The notes beneath the pieces are model-generated. The model had not been told where the DNA came from and made no database searches. It saw only the letters and a program-made list of their open reading frames with translations. Positions 26,959-35,800 of a stretch of 42,701 nucleotides of DNA are shown here, in pieces. A program made the translations under genes and the position numbers. Each line of letters starts with the position of its first letter. Position 1 is the stretch's first letter. This DNA is from Gammaproteobacteria bacterium (GTDB lineage: Bacteria; Pseudomonadota; Gammaproteobacteria; Methylococcales; DRLZ01). The stretch covers positions 1 through 42,701 of the forward strand of contig JAHZJL010000148.1 in assembly GCA_022600935.1 (NCBI GenBank). Reading direction: 5' to 3'.

Positions 26959-28107
26959 CTATGATCCTGCTCTGCCTTTGATATAGATTTCCAGCTTGTC
27001 TCCACGGTTAACGATTAGGCCGTGTTTTGCACAATTCCAATACGCTCTTGGATAATCGTCTTTTTTCAACTTGATTTTCACCCGTTTTCTGGTCGTTTTG
27101 TTTTCGCAAAAGACAGATCTTGGCTGTAATTGATCCACCACGCCGCGAATCGCCTGGTGTCCGCCCTGCATAAATCCAAGACCGATGGGTGATTGCCCGA
27201 CGGAAACGGTTTTAACTGACATCAGCGCATGTAGATTAACGACCGAGACAGTGGAGTCAAACATATTCGCTGTGTATAACCAATCCGCTTCCGGGCTGAG
27301 AGTGAGTCCGACGCTGCCTTGACCGACAGGAATGTGCTTGACTTGCTTACTCGGCAAATGAATGACTGACACAGTTCCACTGTCGCGATTGGCAACATAA
27401 GCAGTGTCGCCAGTTGGATGAAATGCAACGCCAACCGGCCATTTTTGAACTGGGACAGTTTCGCTGGATCGATCATCGAGATTGATAATGGATAAGGTCT
27501 CATCCTCGGCATTGGTCACCAGCAAGGTGCTTTTGTAAACAGCGACACCATGTGGCTGCCTGCCGACCGCTAGAGTATCCACTACTTTCTTTTTTTTCAG
27601 ATCGATCATACTCACCGATGCTTCTGCAACGTTTGCGGTGAATAAATATCTGCCGTTTTCAGACAACGCCAGACCAATCGGAAACAAGCCGACATTGATT
27701 GTATCTTCAACATCATAGGTTGCGGTATTAATGATATTAACTGTTCCATCAATGACGTTTCCGACATAAATGTAAGCATCATCCGGAGCACTGATTACTC
27801 CCAATGGACCGTTACCAACCGGAATAGTCATAATCACCTGCATGGACTTTGCGTCAATGACAGAGACATCATGACTGCCCCGATTAGTGACATAAACTGT
27901 TGTAGCATTCGAATTCCAGGCCACCCCATTGGGATTAATCCCAACATCGATGGTTTTAATCACAGTTTTATCATCTACATTGATAACGGAAACCGTGTTG
28001 TCATCAAAATTGGGAACAAACAGATTGCTGGCCTGACAGTTGATCGAGACAAGTAGAAATAGAAAAAGGATCATTATGAACTTGATACCTGGTAAATATA
28101 TTTTCAT
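26959..28107 (-). CDS. secreted YVTN/YncE-family beta-propeller protein
   Basis: The 382-residue protein has a signal peptide (residues about 1-26, ending CQA). About seven propeller repeats of about 42 residues follow, each with a core such as LFVPNFDDNTVSVINVDDKTVIKTI followed by (V/I)GxxPxGV. Examples include TVYVTNRGSHDVSVID, YIYVGNVIDGTVNIIN and AYVANRDSGTVSVIH. The C-terminal 60 residues form a separate basic tail with two cysteines (VFCENKTTRKRVKIKLKK, YWNCAKHG). YVTN propellers act extracellularly as binding scaffolds or in surface layers, and none of the quinohemoprotein ligands is evident. It lies downstream of the three paralogous secreted proteins on the same strand, separated by a MITE. 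Confidence 0.9.
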   Translation of the reverse strand: MKIYLPGIKFIMILFLFLLVSINCQASNLFVPNFDDNTVSVINVDDKTVIKTIDVGINPNGVAWNSNATTVYVTNRGSHDVSVIDAKSMQVIMTIPVGNGPLGVISAPDDAYIYVGNVIDGTVNIINTATYDVEDTINVGLFPIGLALSENGRYLFTANVAEASVSMIDLKKKKVVDTLAVGRQPHGVAVYKSTLLVTNAEDETLSIINLDDRSSETVPVQKWPVGVAFHPTGDTAYVANRDSGTVSVIHLPSKQVKHIPVGQGSVGLTLSPEADWLYTANMFDSTVSVVNLHALMSVKTVSVGQSPIGLGFMQGGHQAIRGVVDQLQPRSVFCENKTTRKRVKIKLKKDDYPRAYWNCAKHGLIVNRGDKLEIYIKGRAGS

Positions 28108-28150
28108 TAGGAAGCCTCATACAGAAAATTATTTGGTTGATGTTTGATTA

Positions 28151-28314
28151 AGAAGCTGTCTGGTTAAAAAAGATGACCGCTGCAAAGCCCTTGAAATCGG
28201 TTTATTTTTACGCTGCTTCTCGTTAAATAGCACCACTATTAGCCTCAAAGCATCAAAATACTTCTTGCGATTCAAGTGCTTTTCGCCTGGTCATTTTTTA
28301 GCCAGACAGCTTCT
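28151..28314. mobile_element. MITE with about 26-28-base terminal inverted repeats
   Basis: The left end AGAAGCTGTCTGGTTAAAAA (28151-28170, continuing AGATGACC) matches the reverse complement of the right end (28289-28314, AGAAGCTGTCTGGCTAAAAA then ATGACC). There is one substitution and a 2-base length difference. The 164-base element has no ORF. Size and termini fit a non-autonomous element driven by a transposase encoded elsewhere. No clear target-site duplication is visible. Confidence 0.75.
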
Positions 28315-28341
28315 AAGGTTTTCGCACTGCGTTAAGCAACA

Positions 28342-29229
28342 TCAAGGGAAAGCAAACATAATATGCGCCATGGAGTTAATACCCGGTCCTATATGGGGTT
28401 CTTTTTGTACTGTATGCGGTACTCCTCCATGAACCTGGCCATCGGGATGCAACACCACAAACACACCGACTAACTGATATCGTTCTGACTCATCAATTAA
28501 CCGGGGACAAAAATTAAGAAATTGTTTGACGCTTGCTTTCCCTCTGTAATCAGCCGAAAACACATTGGCTGATGTCCCACCGAATGGTCTGTCAGTGATC
28601 AGCTGTTGTTCCTGAGTATCAAAGAAGAATGCCCAGGAAGTATAAAGTCCCCCTGGCACCAGATCGTTAAGTCGTAAGCGATAAATTGCATTGTGTTTGC
28701 TATGACACTTGATTGCCAACCGTCCGTTGGCTTTTAACCATTCTCTGAGCGTATACCCTTTAATTTGTGAACCATTCGCGCGTTCCCACCAGGATGAATT
28801 GGTATCGATTTGTTCAAGACTGGCAACATCACCATGCAAGTTGATCATCTGAGGAATTTCTGAAAAATCCAGACCTTGATACGGGATATCTTCACTATTA
28901 GGAATACCGAAATTACCTGCATAGACATCCGTTAAAGCAGCTGATACAAGCTTGCTATTCAGATCCGTATCAGCATTGATCATTTCCACAAACCCATCAT
29001 CAGACAGCACACTGATGGTTGGGAAATGCATGTTTCCTATAAATTTAAGATTCGCAGCTGGTTCTCCCAATACCTCATTGAATCCATTGACTGCTATTGC
29101 ATATTGAACATTACGTTTAGCTCTGGGCTTTTTATCTCTGCCTTCTGCTATCTGGCACGTCAACACCAAAATCATCAAGCCAACCAATATGCTTTTAACA
29201 GACATATTGAAATGACAAACTGTATTCAT
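28342..29229 (-). CDS. secreted protein of unknown function, paralogue 1
   Basis: I place the start at ATG 29229, with an AAGGGAGG ribosome site, rather than further upstream. The product has 295 residues and a signal peptide (ILVGLMILVLTCQIAEG). The C-terminal half shares a core with the next two genes. It includes GRLAIKC, RLRLNDLVPGGLYTSWAFFF, PFGGTSANVF, NFCP, HPDGQVHGG and a final HxxFAFP. The two cysteines (IKC and FCP) occur in all three and could form a disulfide. The N-terminal half is not shared at the same level. I recognise no family. A beta-sandwich is likely from the alternating pattern, and the place of action is the periplasm or outside. Confidence 0.8.
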   Translation of the reverse strand: MNTVCHFNMSVKSILVGLMILVLTCQIAEGRDKKPRAKRNVQYAIAVNGFNEVLGEPAANLKFIGNMHFPTISVLSDDGFVEMINADTDLNSKLVSAALTDVYAGNFGIPNSEDIPYQGLDFSEIPQMINLHGDVASLEQIDTNSSWWERANGSQIKGYTLREWLKANGRLAIKCHSKHNAIYRLRLNDLVPGGLYTSWAFFFDTQEQQLITDRPFGGTSANVFSADYRGKASVKQFLNFCPRLIDESERYQLVGVFVVLHPDGQVHGGVPHTVQKEPHIGPGINSMAHIMFAFP

Positions 29230-29395
29230 TTTTTGCCTCCCTTTCTCATCACCACAATGAAAAAAGATCATCAACACCATCGTGTGCCCGAATGACATGA
29301 ATTCACTAGTTGCAGAATCTCTTTGAAGATTTGCGATGAATTCAAAGTCAACCGGGTCGACGATGTTTTTAGTTAAAAAACTCAAAAATCCAGTG

Positions 29396-30340
29396 TTAAA
29401 TCCTCAAGTTCTTACGGTCACAAACAGTGCCACCTTTAAACTTGTTTTTAGGTTCCATGAGCAATTCACCTGACATTGGCCAGACGATATGATTGGATGA
29501 CACAACACCGGCTGGAGCACCCGCGAATGTGGCTGCCGGTGAGCCACCGTAAATCTGCCCATCCCAGTGATAAAACGCTGAGATATACGAGCTGCACGAG
29601 TCGGAGCCAGCTTCACATGGCGTGGTGGGGCAGTAATTGACGATAAATTCCTTGGTTCCACAGCCCTGGTTATCGGTAACTAAAACATTGGGCAAACCAC
29701 CGAATGGAACGCCGTAACCTTGTTCATCTTCAGTCTGTGGATTAAACACACCAATATCCCACAAGCTGTACAAACCATCCGGAAACGCATTTTTAACAGT
29801 CACCCTGACAACTGCTTTGCCATTGTCCAGGCAGTTAATATCCAGGCGGCCACTGATTTTTTCCCAGTCGCCAACTGTGGGTTGGGCATTGGCGGTTGCA
29901 GAGCGATGAATCTGTCCGGGAATGGATTGCTCAAAAGGAGTAATCGGTGCACGCTGATCAACACTGGCGAAACCGAAGAAATTGGTGCCGATCTGGTCAA
30001 TTGTTTTGTTCAACAAATTCAGATCAAACACGCCGTCAGGGTTAAAAAAATTGGCGAAATTATCGATGGTTGCAACAGGACGGGAACGGTCTGTATTTTC
30101 ATCGATGGGCGCGGCGTTGGCATCACCCGGCGAATAAACCCCGATTTCCCTGACCGGTTCTTCCGGGTTCAGCCAGGGTATCAATGGTGTTACAGTGCTG
30201 TAATCAGCAATGAATTTGTTGTTGTAGACATTGATGCCATGCGACACAAATCCTTCGATCTGGGTTTTGTGATCATTGGCTAACACTTGTGTTGTGCTGA
30301 CAGTCGCGCCAATGATTATCATTTTAATAACATGATTCAT
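29396..30340 (-). CDS. secreted protein of unknown function, paralogue 2
   Basis: The 314-residue protein has a signal peptide ending near VLA (residue 21) and an AGGAG ribosome site before ATG 30340. The shared core reads SGRLDINC, VRVTVKNAFPDGLYSLWDIG, PFGGLPNVLVTDNQG, NYCP, HWDGQIYGG and NHIVWP. It has additional cysteines (TTPCEAGSDSCSS and GGTVCDRK) not present in its relatives. The N-terminal part mentions no known motif. It sits between two relatives on the same strand (gaps of 166 and 102 bases), probably one operon. No function can be assigned. Confidence 0.82.
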   Translation of the reverse strand: MNHVIKMIIIGATVSTTQVLANDHKTQIEGFVSHGINVYNNKFIADYSTVTPLIPWLNPEEPVREIGVYSPGDANAAPIDENTDRSRPVATIDNFANFFNPDGVFDLNLLNKTIDQIGTNFFGFASVDQRAPITPFEQSIPGQIHRSATANAQPTVGDWEKISGRLDINCLDNGKAVVRVTVKNAFPDGLYSLWDIGVFNPQTEDEQGYGVPFGGLPNVLVTDNQGCGTKEFIVNYCPTTPCEAGSDSCSSYISAFYHWDGQIYGGSPAATFAGAPAGVVSSNHIVWPMSGELLMEPKNKFKGGTVCDRKNLRI

Positions 30341-30442
30341 AATGTTCTCCTAAGCTCGTAAAGACTGCCAAAATACACACAAACCTTTGAAAGCCGGCTT
30401 GTTTTGCTTTCGGCAATCCGTCAATTGATGGGGGTTTAAGGG

Positions 30443-31321
30443 TTAATTCAATGGCTCTGCATTGATGGGAAAGGCAACATGGGTATTGGTCACTGCGAAG
30501 CCGGGAAAACCAGGCAGGAACAAGTCAACCGTGCCTCCAAATACATTGCCGTCAGAGTGATACGTCACATCGATCAGCTTCATGTGCGGATCATCGCCAG
30601 GGCAAAATCCAAGTTCGCGTGCAAACACCGCATTACCCTTGTGATCAGGGATCAAGACATTTGGCACACCGCCAAGCGCAACCGGCAGCATGCGATCCTC
30701 AATACCATCGGCATTGACATCATCGCCAAACAAAGCCCACACGGTATACACACCATTCGGCACCAGGCCGTTTAGCCTGATCCGGATTGATGCAGTTCCA
30801 TCATCAGCGCAACGGACGTCCAGTCTCCCGCCAGCTTGAAGCCAATCATGCAAAGTAACCGGATGTAATGGTCCGGAACGGCTGGGCACCGGCCCTGTTG
30901 CCTGGTTACCCGGACCCACAGATGCTCGCTCACCGGTAAACGGATTGACGATAACCGGAACCTGATGAAACGGAATGTTGACAGGGTTGGGATCGAAATC
31001 TGCTGCACTCAGACCCAGCGCTTGCAGAAAATTCTCATCCAGTCCTGTAGCCAGAACAGTGTCAGGCGGGGAAGTCGAAGTGAGCTTGAGTGGTTCCGGC
31101 CCTGAAGGATTATATCCATGCACAAAGGCAAAACCGACTGTGCCAAGTCCCTCGCCAAGATCCCAAACCGGCTCGCCCAAACGGCTATTGGCACCGGTAA
31201 CGGCTTGTCCTTGAACTGAATAAGCCGACCTGGTTTTTTTAGACTGACCATGATCAGCAAAAACTGAACATGACAAACCTGTCACTAAAAAAGAAACAAT
31301 AATGATACGAAAAGAATTCAT
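30443..31321 (-). CDS. secreted protein of unknown function, paralogue 3
   Basis: This is the promoter-proximal member (292 residues), with a GGAGGT ribosome site before ATG 31321 and a signal peptide ending VFA (residue 22). The shared core reads LHDWLQAGGRLDVRC, IRIRLNGLVPNGVYTVWALF, ALGGVPNVLIPDHKG, GFCPGDD, YHSDGNVFGG and THVAFP. Between the core parts is DDVNADGIED, a possible calcium-binding loop. It is the closest to paralogue 1 in the WLxAxGRL segment. It is transcribed divergently from the FeeM-like gene at 31530, across a 208-base AT-rich spacer. Function unknown. Confidence 0.82.
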   Translation of the reverse strand: MNSFRIIIVSFLVTGLSCSVFADHGQSKKTRSAYSVQGQAVTGANSRLGEPVWDLGEGLGTVGFAFVHGYNPSGPEPLKLTSTSPPDTVLATGLDENFLQALGLSAADFDPNPVNIPFHQVPVIVNPFTGERASVGPGNQATGPVPSRSGPLHPVTLHDWLQAGGRLDVRCADDGTASIRIRLNGLVPNGVYTVWALFGDDVNADGIEDRMLPVALGGVPNVLIPDHKGNAVFARELGFCPGDDPHMKLIDVTYHSDGNVFGGTVDLFLPGFPGFAVTNTHVAFPINAEPLN

Positions 31322-31529
31322 ACTACCTCCAGATACTTTGTTTAAATCGCAAATATATCTTAGGTAGTAATGAATTAATTGTATGTTAAATAGTCACGTT
31401 TTTCTTGTGCAATATTTCCTATTTATTATTCAATTTTAAGAGTATTGTTTACAACAAATAAATAAATTCATAATGTAATTAACAATCAATTATATGTAAT
31501 TATTTAACATATCAAAAAAGGATATTGAA

Positions 31530-32714
31530 ATGTCTTACTCTCAATCGGCTATTTCTGATACTGAAATGCAAGACGACCTGGAAATGCATTCACAGTGTTT
31601 TGACATATCGAACATTCAACAGATTAAAGCAGATCTGAATTCAAATGTGACCTGGCATCCTGAAACACCTCTAAACAACCACCAATCTGGTCAGGGGAAA
31701 CTGCTTTGGATAACGACAGACAAGCTTTGCATTCATGCCACAACTGATACCACTGTCAGTTTAAACACACAGTTACTGATCAGTTTTGCACTTCCTGATC
31801 AACAACAGGTCATCACGCTCAAAGTACTGGTTGTTCAATGCGATTCAACCACGATCATTGCCAGACATCTGGCTTGCCATAAATCCAGCAATGACCAGGA
31901 TTCAGATCAGCTGGTGATTTTTCTGGCCCATACAACCTGGAATATTGCATTCAAGACTTATGAATCCGGCACTGAAATCGAAACCTGCCAGGCAAACCGT
32001 TACGCAGAATTCAGAAATGTTTCAAGATTACTCTATAAGGAATACCGGATTAAAGGGTATTGTCCAGAACAAACATTACAATCATATTTTAATTATTTCG
32101 CGATTCTACCGGATTCAAAAACCTTTTTAATCAACCGTTATAATGAGTTAATAGGAACCTTTTCTTTTATCGCTGATTCACCTTTTGGTTTACCTTGCGA
32201 ATCAATTTACATTGATGAAATCAAACAGTTAAGAAAAAACAAACGGAAAATTGCTGAATTAAGCCTGTTAGCATTTGACGCTGATAAATTTTCATCGCGC
32301 AGTCAATATTTACTCACCGACCCTTTTAAGCTGTATTTGTTTGTGCGGTTAGTCAAATCATGCATCAATCATGCTTGCCTTCAAGGGTTTACCGATTTAC
32401 TGGTCGCCACAAATCCGATCCATGCACGTAATTATCAATTACTAATGTTCGAGCAAATCGGTGAACAAAAAAGCTACCAGTCCGCCTGTGGCAATCCCGC
32501 AATTCTGTTGCGTGCCGACCTCAACCGGCTGACTCAGTTCACCCGTCAAATCAACAACCGCTTCAACTCCAATCTGGTTGCATACCTGTATGCAAAACAA
32601 TATCAGAACAAGCATCAACTCAATTCGCACATCGCTGCGTTACTGGAACAGAGTTGCCCGGCTATCCCCGATGAGGTGGTGAATTATTTGAATTTCTGCT
32701 ATGGGAGACTCTGA
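31530..32714 (+). CDS. GNAT-type acyltransferase related to N-acyl amino acid synthase (FeeM-like), with N-terminal domain
   Basis: The 394-residue protein has an AAGGA ribosome site. Residues about 35-130 form a beta-rich domain that loosely resembles PilZ but lacks its RxxxR motif. From about residue 150 the sequence fits the FeeM/autoinducer-synthase class of GNAT folds: FRNVSRLLYKEYRIKGYCP, TFLINRYNELIGTFSFIADS and LPCESIYIDEIKQLRKN. It continues with IAELSLLAFD, a KLYLFVRLVKSC helix, GFTDLLVATNPIHARNYQLL and a C-terminal IGEQKSY segment. FeeM-type enzymes join long-chain acyl groups from acyl carrier protein to amino acids such as tyrosine. It is coupled to the flavoprotein gene 2 bases downstream. 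Assignment to the family is fairly firm, the product is inferred. Confidence 0.75.
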   Translation: MSYSQSAISDTEMQDDLEMHSQCFDISNIQQIKADLNSNVTWHPETPLNNHQSGQGKLLWITTDKLCIHATTDTTVSLNTQLLISFALPDQQQVITLKVLVVQCDSTTIIARHLACHKSSNDQDSDQLVIFLAHTTWNIAFKTYESGTEIETCQANRYAEFRNVSRLLYKEYRIKGYCPEQTLQSYFNYFAILPDSKTFLINRYNELIGTFSFIADSPFGLPCESIYIDEIKQLRKNKRKIAELSLLAFDADKFSSRSQYLLTDPFKLYLFVRLVKSCINHACLQGFTDLLVATNPIHARNYQLLMFEQIGEQKSYQSACGNPAILLRADLNRLTQFTRQINNRFNSNLVAYLYAKQYQNKHQLNSHIAALLEQSCPAIPDEVVNYLNFCYGRL

Positions 32715-32716
32715 TC

Positions 32717-34348
32717 ATGGTTGCATCCAGTATCGAGAACAAACAGGATTCAACCCATCAGAGCAGCGCGTTCGCCAAACTCGATTGTCAAATGACGACT
32801 CACCCTGCCGAACTGAAACACTATGCAATGAGCGGATTAAGACCAAAACCTCAGAGTATCAAAGGTATTGTCTATCCCAAAAACACAGGAGAAGTCAGCA
32901 CAATTCTGCGCAGCGCCAACCAGATGAAAATCCCGGTTTATCCAATCAGTCGTGGCAAAAACTGGGGATACGGGCGAGCCACACCCGTTACTGAAAACTG
33001 TGTCGTTCTCGATTTATCCAAAATGGACAACATCATCGAAATTGATAAGGACATGGCGATGGCCGAAATCGAACCCGGTGTCACCCAGGGAGCGCTGTGT
33101 TCAGCTTTACAGGATACCGGCCTGATGATGGATGTGACAGGGGCCGGCGAAGACACCAGTATTGTCGGTAATATTCTGGAACGTGGTTTCGGTCATACGC
33201 CACTCGGCTTCAGAAGTCAGCATTTTGTCATCACAGAAATGGTTTTGGCCGATGGCACAGTGGTTTCGCTGAATAATCAGAATTCAGTGAGTCGCTTTGG
33301 CCGGGTTGGTCTCGCTTCCAGCCTGCATGAACTGATGCAGCAGAGTAATTTTGCCATTGTTACCAAACTCCGCGTGATGTTGATGCCGCGCCCGGAATGC
33401 AGCCTGAAATGCATCTTCACGCTGAATGACGAAAACAAACTTGGTGACTATATCGAGACTGTCCGGCAGTTAAAAAATGAAGGCGTGTTCGACGGTTTGC
33501 CGCATATTGGCAACGATATGCGTATTATCAGTCTTGTTTGCCAATTTGATTTTGAGCACTGGGACCCAAATCAAGGTATCGATGATAACCAGTTGGCCAG
33601 GTTACGCGCCAAATACAAAGTCGCCAAATGGACGCTTGCTTGTGGCATATACGGTACCCGATCCATTGCCAAAGCCAAAGCGAACAGAGCAAAGCAATTA
33701 CTCGGTAAACTGGGGAAAATCCGCATTATAGACGATGCCATGATTGCAAAAGGACGCATCGGGTACCAGCTAGTTCAAGCGTTATTAGCGATGGTGATTC
33801 CTGAGCGACTATCTGCACTGATGGAGCAAATGACTGAGCAATCGCAATTACTGCAGTTAATGGATGGTTATCCAACGGGTTATGCACGCAAAGGCTGTTA
33901 CTGGAGAAACCGTCATCAACAGTATCGACCAAATACCGATCCGGTCTCTGATGGATGTGGTTTCCGCTGGATTGCTCCAACCCTTCCGCTAAAAGGAGCA
34001 GAAGTGATGCGCATGCTGACATTGGCCAGACAACACTATCGCGAATCAGGCTTTGAATTCGCCGTGACCTTGACGGCAATCAACACCAGGTTATGCCAGG
34101 CAATTCTCACTATTTATTTCGATATGGATAATTTACACGAAGTTCAACGCGCTCAAGCTCTGGCGACTCGTCTTAAACAAGTATTCGATGACAATGGCTG
34201 GCTGGCCTACCGTATTGCAATTGATGAACACGCGACTGATTTCGAAAGCTACCCTGAGTCTTTACAAGACTTGCGTCTACGCCTTAAACGGGCTTTTGAT
34301 CCTAACAACATCATTGCGCCGGGGCGATACTGCACGGAGTCAATCTGA
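32717..34348 (+). CDS. FAD-linked oxidase of the vanillyl-alcohol oxidase / 4-cresol dehydrogenase family
   Basis: The 543-residue protein has a PCMH-type FAD-binding domain (about 45-230). It shows VYPKNTGEVSTILRSANQ, PVYPISRGKNWGYGRATP, VVLDLSKMDNIIEID and GVTQGALCSAL, followed by GAGEDTSIVGNILERGFGHTP. The C-terminal substrate domain ends in LRLRLKRAFDPNNIIAPGRY, typical of the family. Known relatives oxidise para-substituted phenols (4-cresol, vanillyl alcohol, eugenol). Beside a FeeM-like acyltransferase this makes oxidation of an N-acyl tyrosine-type phenol an attractive but unproven idea. The ATG follows the acyltransferase stop by 2 bases. No signal peptide was seen, so it is cytoplasmic. 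Confidence 0.88.
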   Translation: MVASSIENKQDSTHQSSAFAKLDCQMTTHPAELKHYAMSGLRPKPQSIKGIVYPKNTGEVSTILRSANQMKIPVYPISRGKNWGYGRATPVTENCVVLDLSKMDNIIEIDKDMAMAEIEPGVTQGALCSALQDTGLMMDVTGAGEDTSIVGNILERGFGHTPLGFRSQHFVITEMVLADGTVVSLNNQNSVSRFGRVGLASSLHELMQQSNFAIVTKLRVMLMPRPECSLKCIFTLNDENKLGDYIETVRQLKNEGVFDGLPHIGNDMRIISLVCQFDFEHWDPNQGIDDNQLARLRAKYKVAKWTLACGIYGTRSIAKAKANRAKQLLGKLGKIRIIDDAMIAKGRIGYQLVQALLAMVIPERLSALMEQMTEQSQLLQLMDGYPTGYARKGCYWRNRHQQYRPNTDPVSDGCGFRWIAPTLPLKGAEVMRMLTLARQHYRESGFEFAVTLTAINTRLCQAILTIYFDMDNLHEVQRAQALATRLKQVFDDNGWLAYRIAIDEHATDFESYPESLQDLRLRLKRAFDPNNIIAPGRYCTESI

Positions 34349-34367
34349 CTGAGGTCTCCAAACGTTG

Positions 34368-34407
34368 AAAACAGAGGTCAACACGAGTGATTGTTGACCT
34401 CTGTTTT
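34368..34407. terminator. strong bidirectional terminator
   Basis: AAAACAGAGGTCAACA and TGTTGACCTCTGTTTT form a perfect 16-bp stem with an 8-base loop, with A and T runs on the two sides. It lies 19 bases after the flavoprotein stop and can serve the convergent serine hydrolase too. Confidence 0.9.
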
Positions 34408-34495
34408 ATAGAATTGAATATTCGATAAAATAATGGCTTAAATGTATCGTTGAAACTTATAAAACCCATGCATTACAGCCCAAATATATCCCATC

Positions 34496-35800
34496 TTATA
34501 AAGCATTATCGAAGGCATTTTTCAAGATAGTGCATTGATTCTTACCAGATGTCTGGTTTGAATTAATCACTAAAGTCGCTTCTACATTTTGTGGAAACTT
34601 CATGACACAATTATGGATTTCACGTCCGTTGGAATAGTAATCACCACCATGCCAGTATTTGCCCAATCGATTATTGGAATTAGTATTTGATGCTTGATTC
34701 CAACCCAGTCTGCCACTATTCATTAACAAGCGATTTGCCGGTGAAAACAGACTGTCATCGTGACCAATATGCGCCATGAAATTAGCAAGGTCAATCGCAG
34801 ATAAATGCAAACCAGCATGTCCACCGCAATTTTGAATGGTTCCATTAAACGGAGTCCCGGCTTTACCTGGATTGCCAAGCTGATAAGCATAAGCGCCGTC
34901 ATAAGCAGGCTGTTCCCAACATGCAACTGAGTTGACTCCCATTGGAATAAACAGATTATGCTGGATGTAACTCAGATACCACATACCATGATTCCATTTG
35001 GTCACCATGCCAATATTAAACGGTGCACCAGCAGCTTTCCATAATTCAGGAATAATCACTCTGAGTAGTGCATAATTGACATTCTTGTATGATGACGATG
35101 CATTAGGAATAGCGCCATTACTCACTACAAATTGCACACCATCCCAGTCATTTCCAACCATAGCCTTATCAGCTTTGCTTAATTGTTGAATTAATTGATT
35201 GAAACCACTGCGATGCGTGAGTAAATGTCGAAATGTCAGCTGATGAACTCCCGCTCCTTTCACCCAGTCTGACGGTAACCAGTCGCTAATCAAGTCATCC
35301 ACTGACAAATTATTGGCCTCCAACAGTTTTAATGTTGCCACAGCTGTAATCGGCTTGGTCACGCTGGCTAATTGCAATCGACTTGTTGCTGTCATTGGAG
35401 ACCAGCCATCAATGGCAATTTTCGCATCTCCATCAGCGCCAGATTTCATCAAAACGCCGTTTTTGGTAATTGCATACGCATAGCCAACTGCGTTGCCATC
35501 CATATCATTGATAATATTTTGTTCCATCTGATTCAGATTGATCGTCTCCGGATTTGGAGCAAAACCATCCGGTCCTCCTCTTCCTCCAGTTTTTTTAATG
35601 GCCAGTTGTGGATTAATTTGAATAACACTGCCTGATTCATCTGTTGAGGTGCTTTTCAAATTCAGACTGAATGCAACAGGCGATGCCGAAGACAATGCAA
35701 TTGCACAGAGCACCGAAGGAACCCATCGATTCAATAACCGGTGTGCTGTTTTTAATGAAGATATTGGAGCTGAATTGCTGGAGCTGGATAAGCTGATCAT
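34496..35800 (-). CDS. secreted serine hydrolase of the class C beta-lactamase / DD-peptidase fold
   Basis: The 434-residue protein has a long N-terminal signal region (residues about 1-46, ending VAFS) and an AAGGAG ribosome site. The catalytic motif is SVTK (S146, K149) in LQLASVTKPITAVATLKLLE. It is followed by RHLLTHRSGFN, the Tyr motif YKN (Y238, N240) in SYKNVNYALL, and a C-terminal HGGDYY region in the place of the KTG triad. Family members hydrolyse beta-lactams, peptidoglycan peptides, esters or amides. The missing KTG and the large insert make a true beta-lactamase unlikely. It converges on the FeeM-like operon and may be unrelated to it. Confidence 0.88.
   Translation of the reverse strand: MISLSSSSNSAPISSLKTAHRLLNRWVPSVLCAIALSSASPVAFSLNLKSTSTDESGSVIQINPQLAIKKTGGRGGPDGFAPNPETINLNQMEQNIINDMDGNAVGYAYAITKNGVLMKSGADGDAKIAIDGWSPMTATSRLQLASVTKPITAVATLKLLEANNLSVDDLISDWLPSDWVKGAGVHQLTFRHLLTHRSGFNQLIQQLSKADKAMVGNDWDGVQFVVSNGAIPNASSSYKNVNYALLRVIIPELWKAAGAPFNIGMVTKWNHGMWYLSYIQHNLFIPMGVNSVACWEQPAYDGAYAYQLGNPGKAGTPFNGTIQNCGGHAGLHLSAIDLANFMAHIGHDDSLFSPANRLLMNSGRLGWNQASNTNSNNRLGKYWHGGDYYSNGREIHNCVMKFPQNVEATLVINSNQTSGKNQCTILKNAFDNAL

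Noticed and set aside
29230-29385. Extension of paralogue 1 to 29385
   Set aside because: The ATG at 29229 has a strong ribosome site and is directly followed by a signal peptide. The extension has neither.
34496-35800. Serine hydrolase as an antibiotic-resistance beta-lactamase
   Set aside because: It has SxxK and YxN but no recognisable KTG motif and long unusual inserts. The family has many non-lactamase members.
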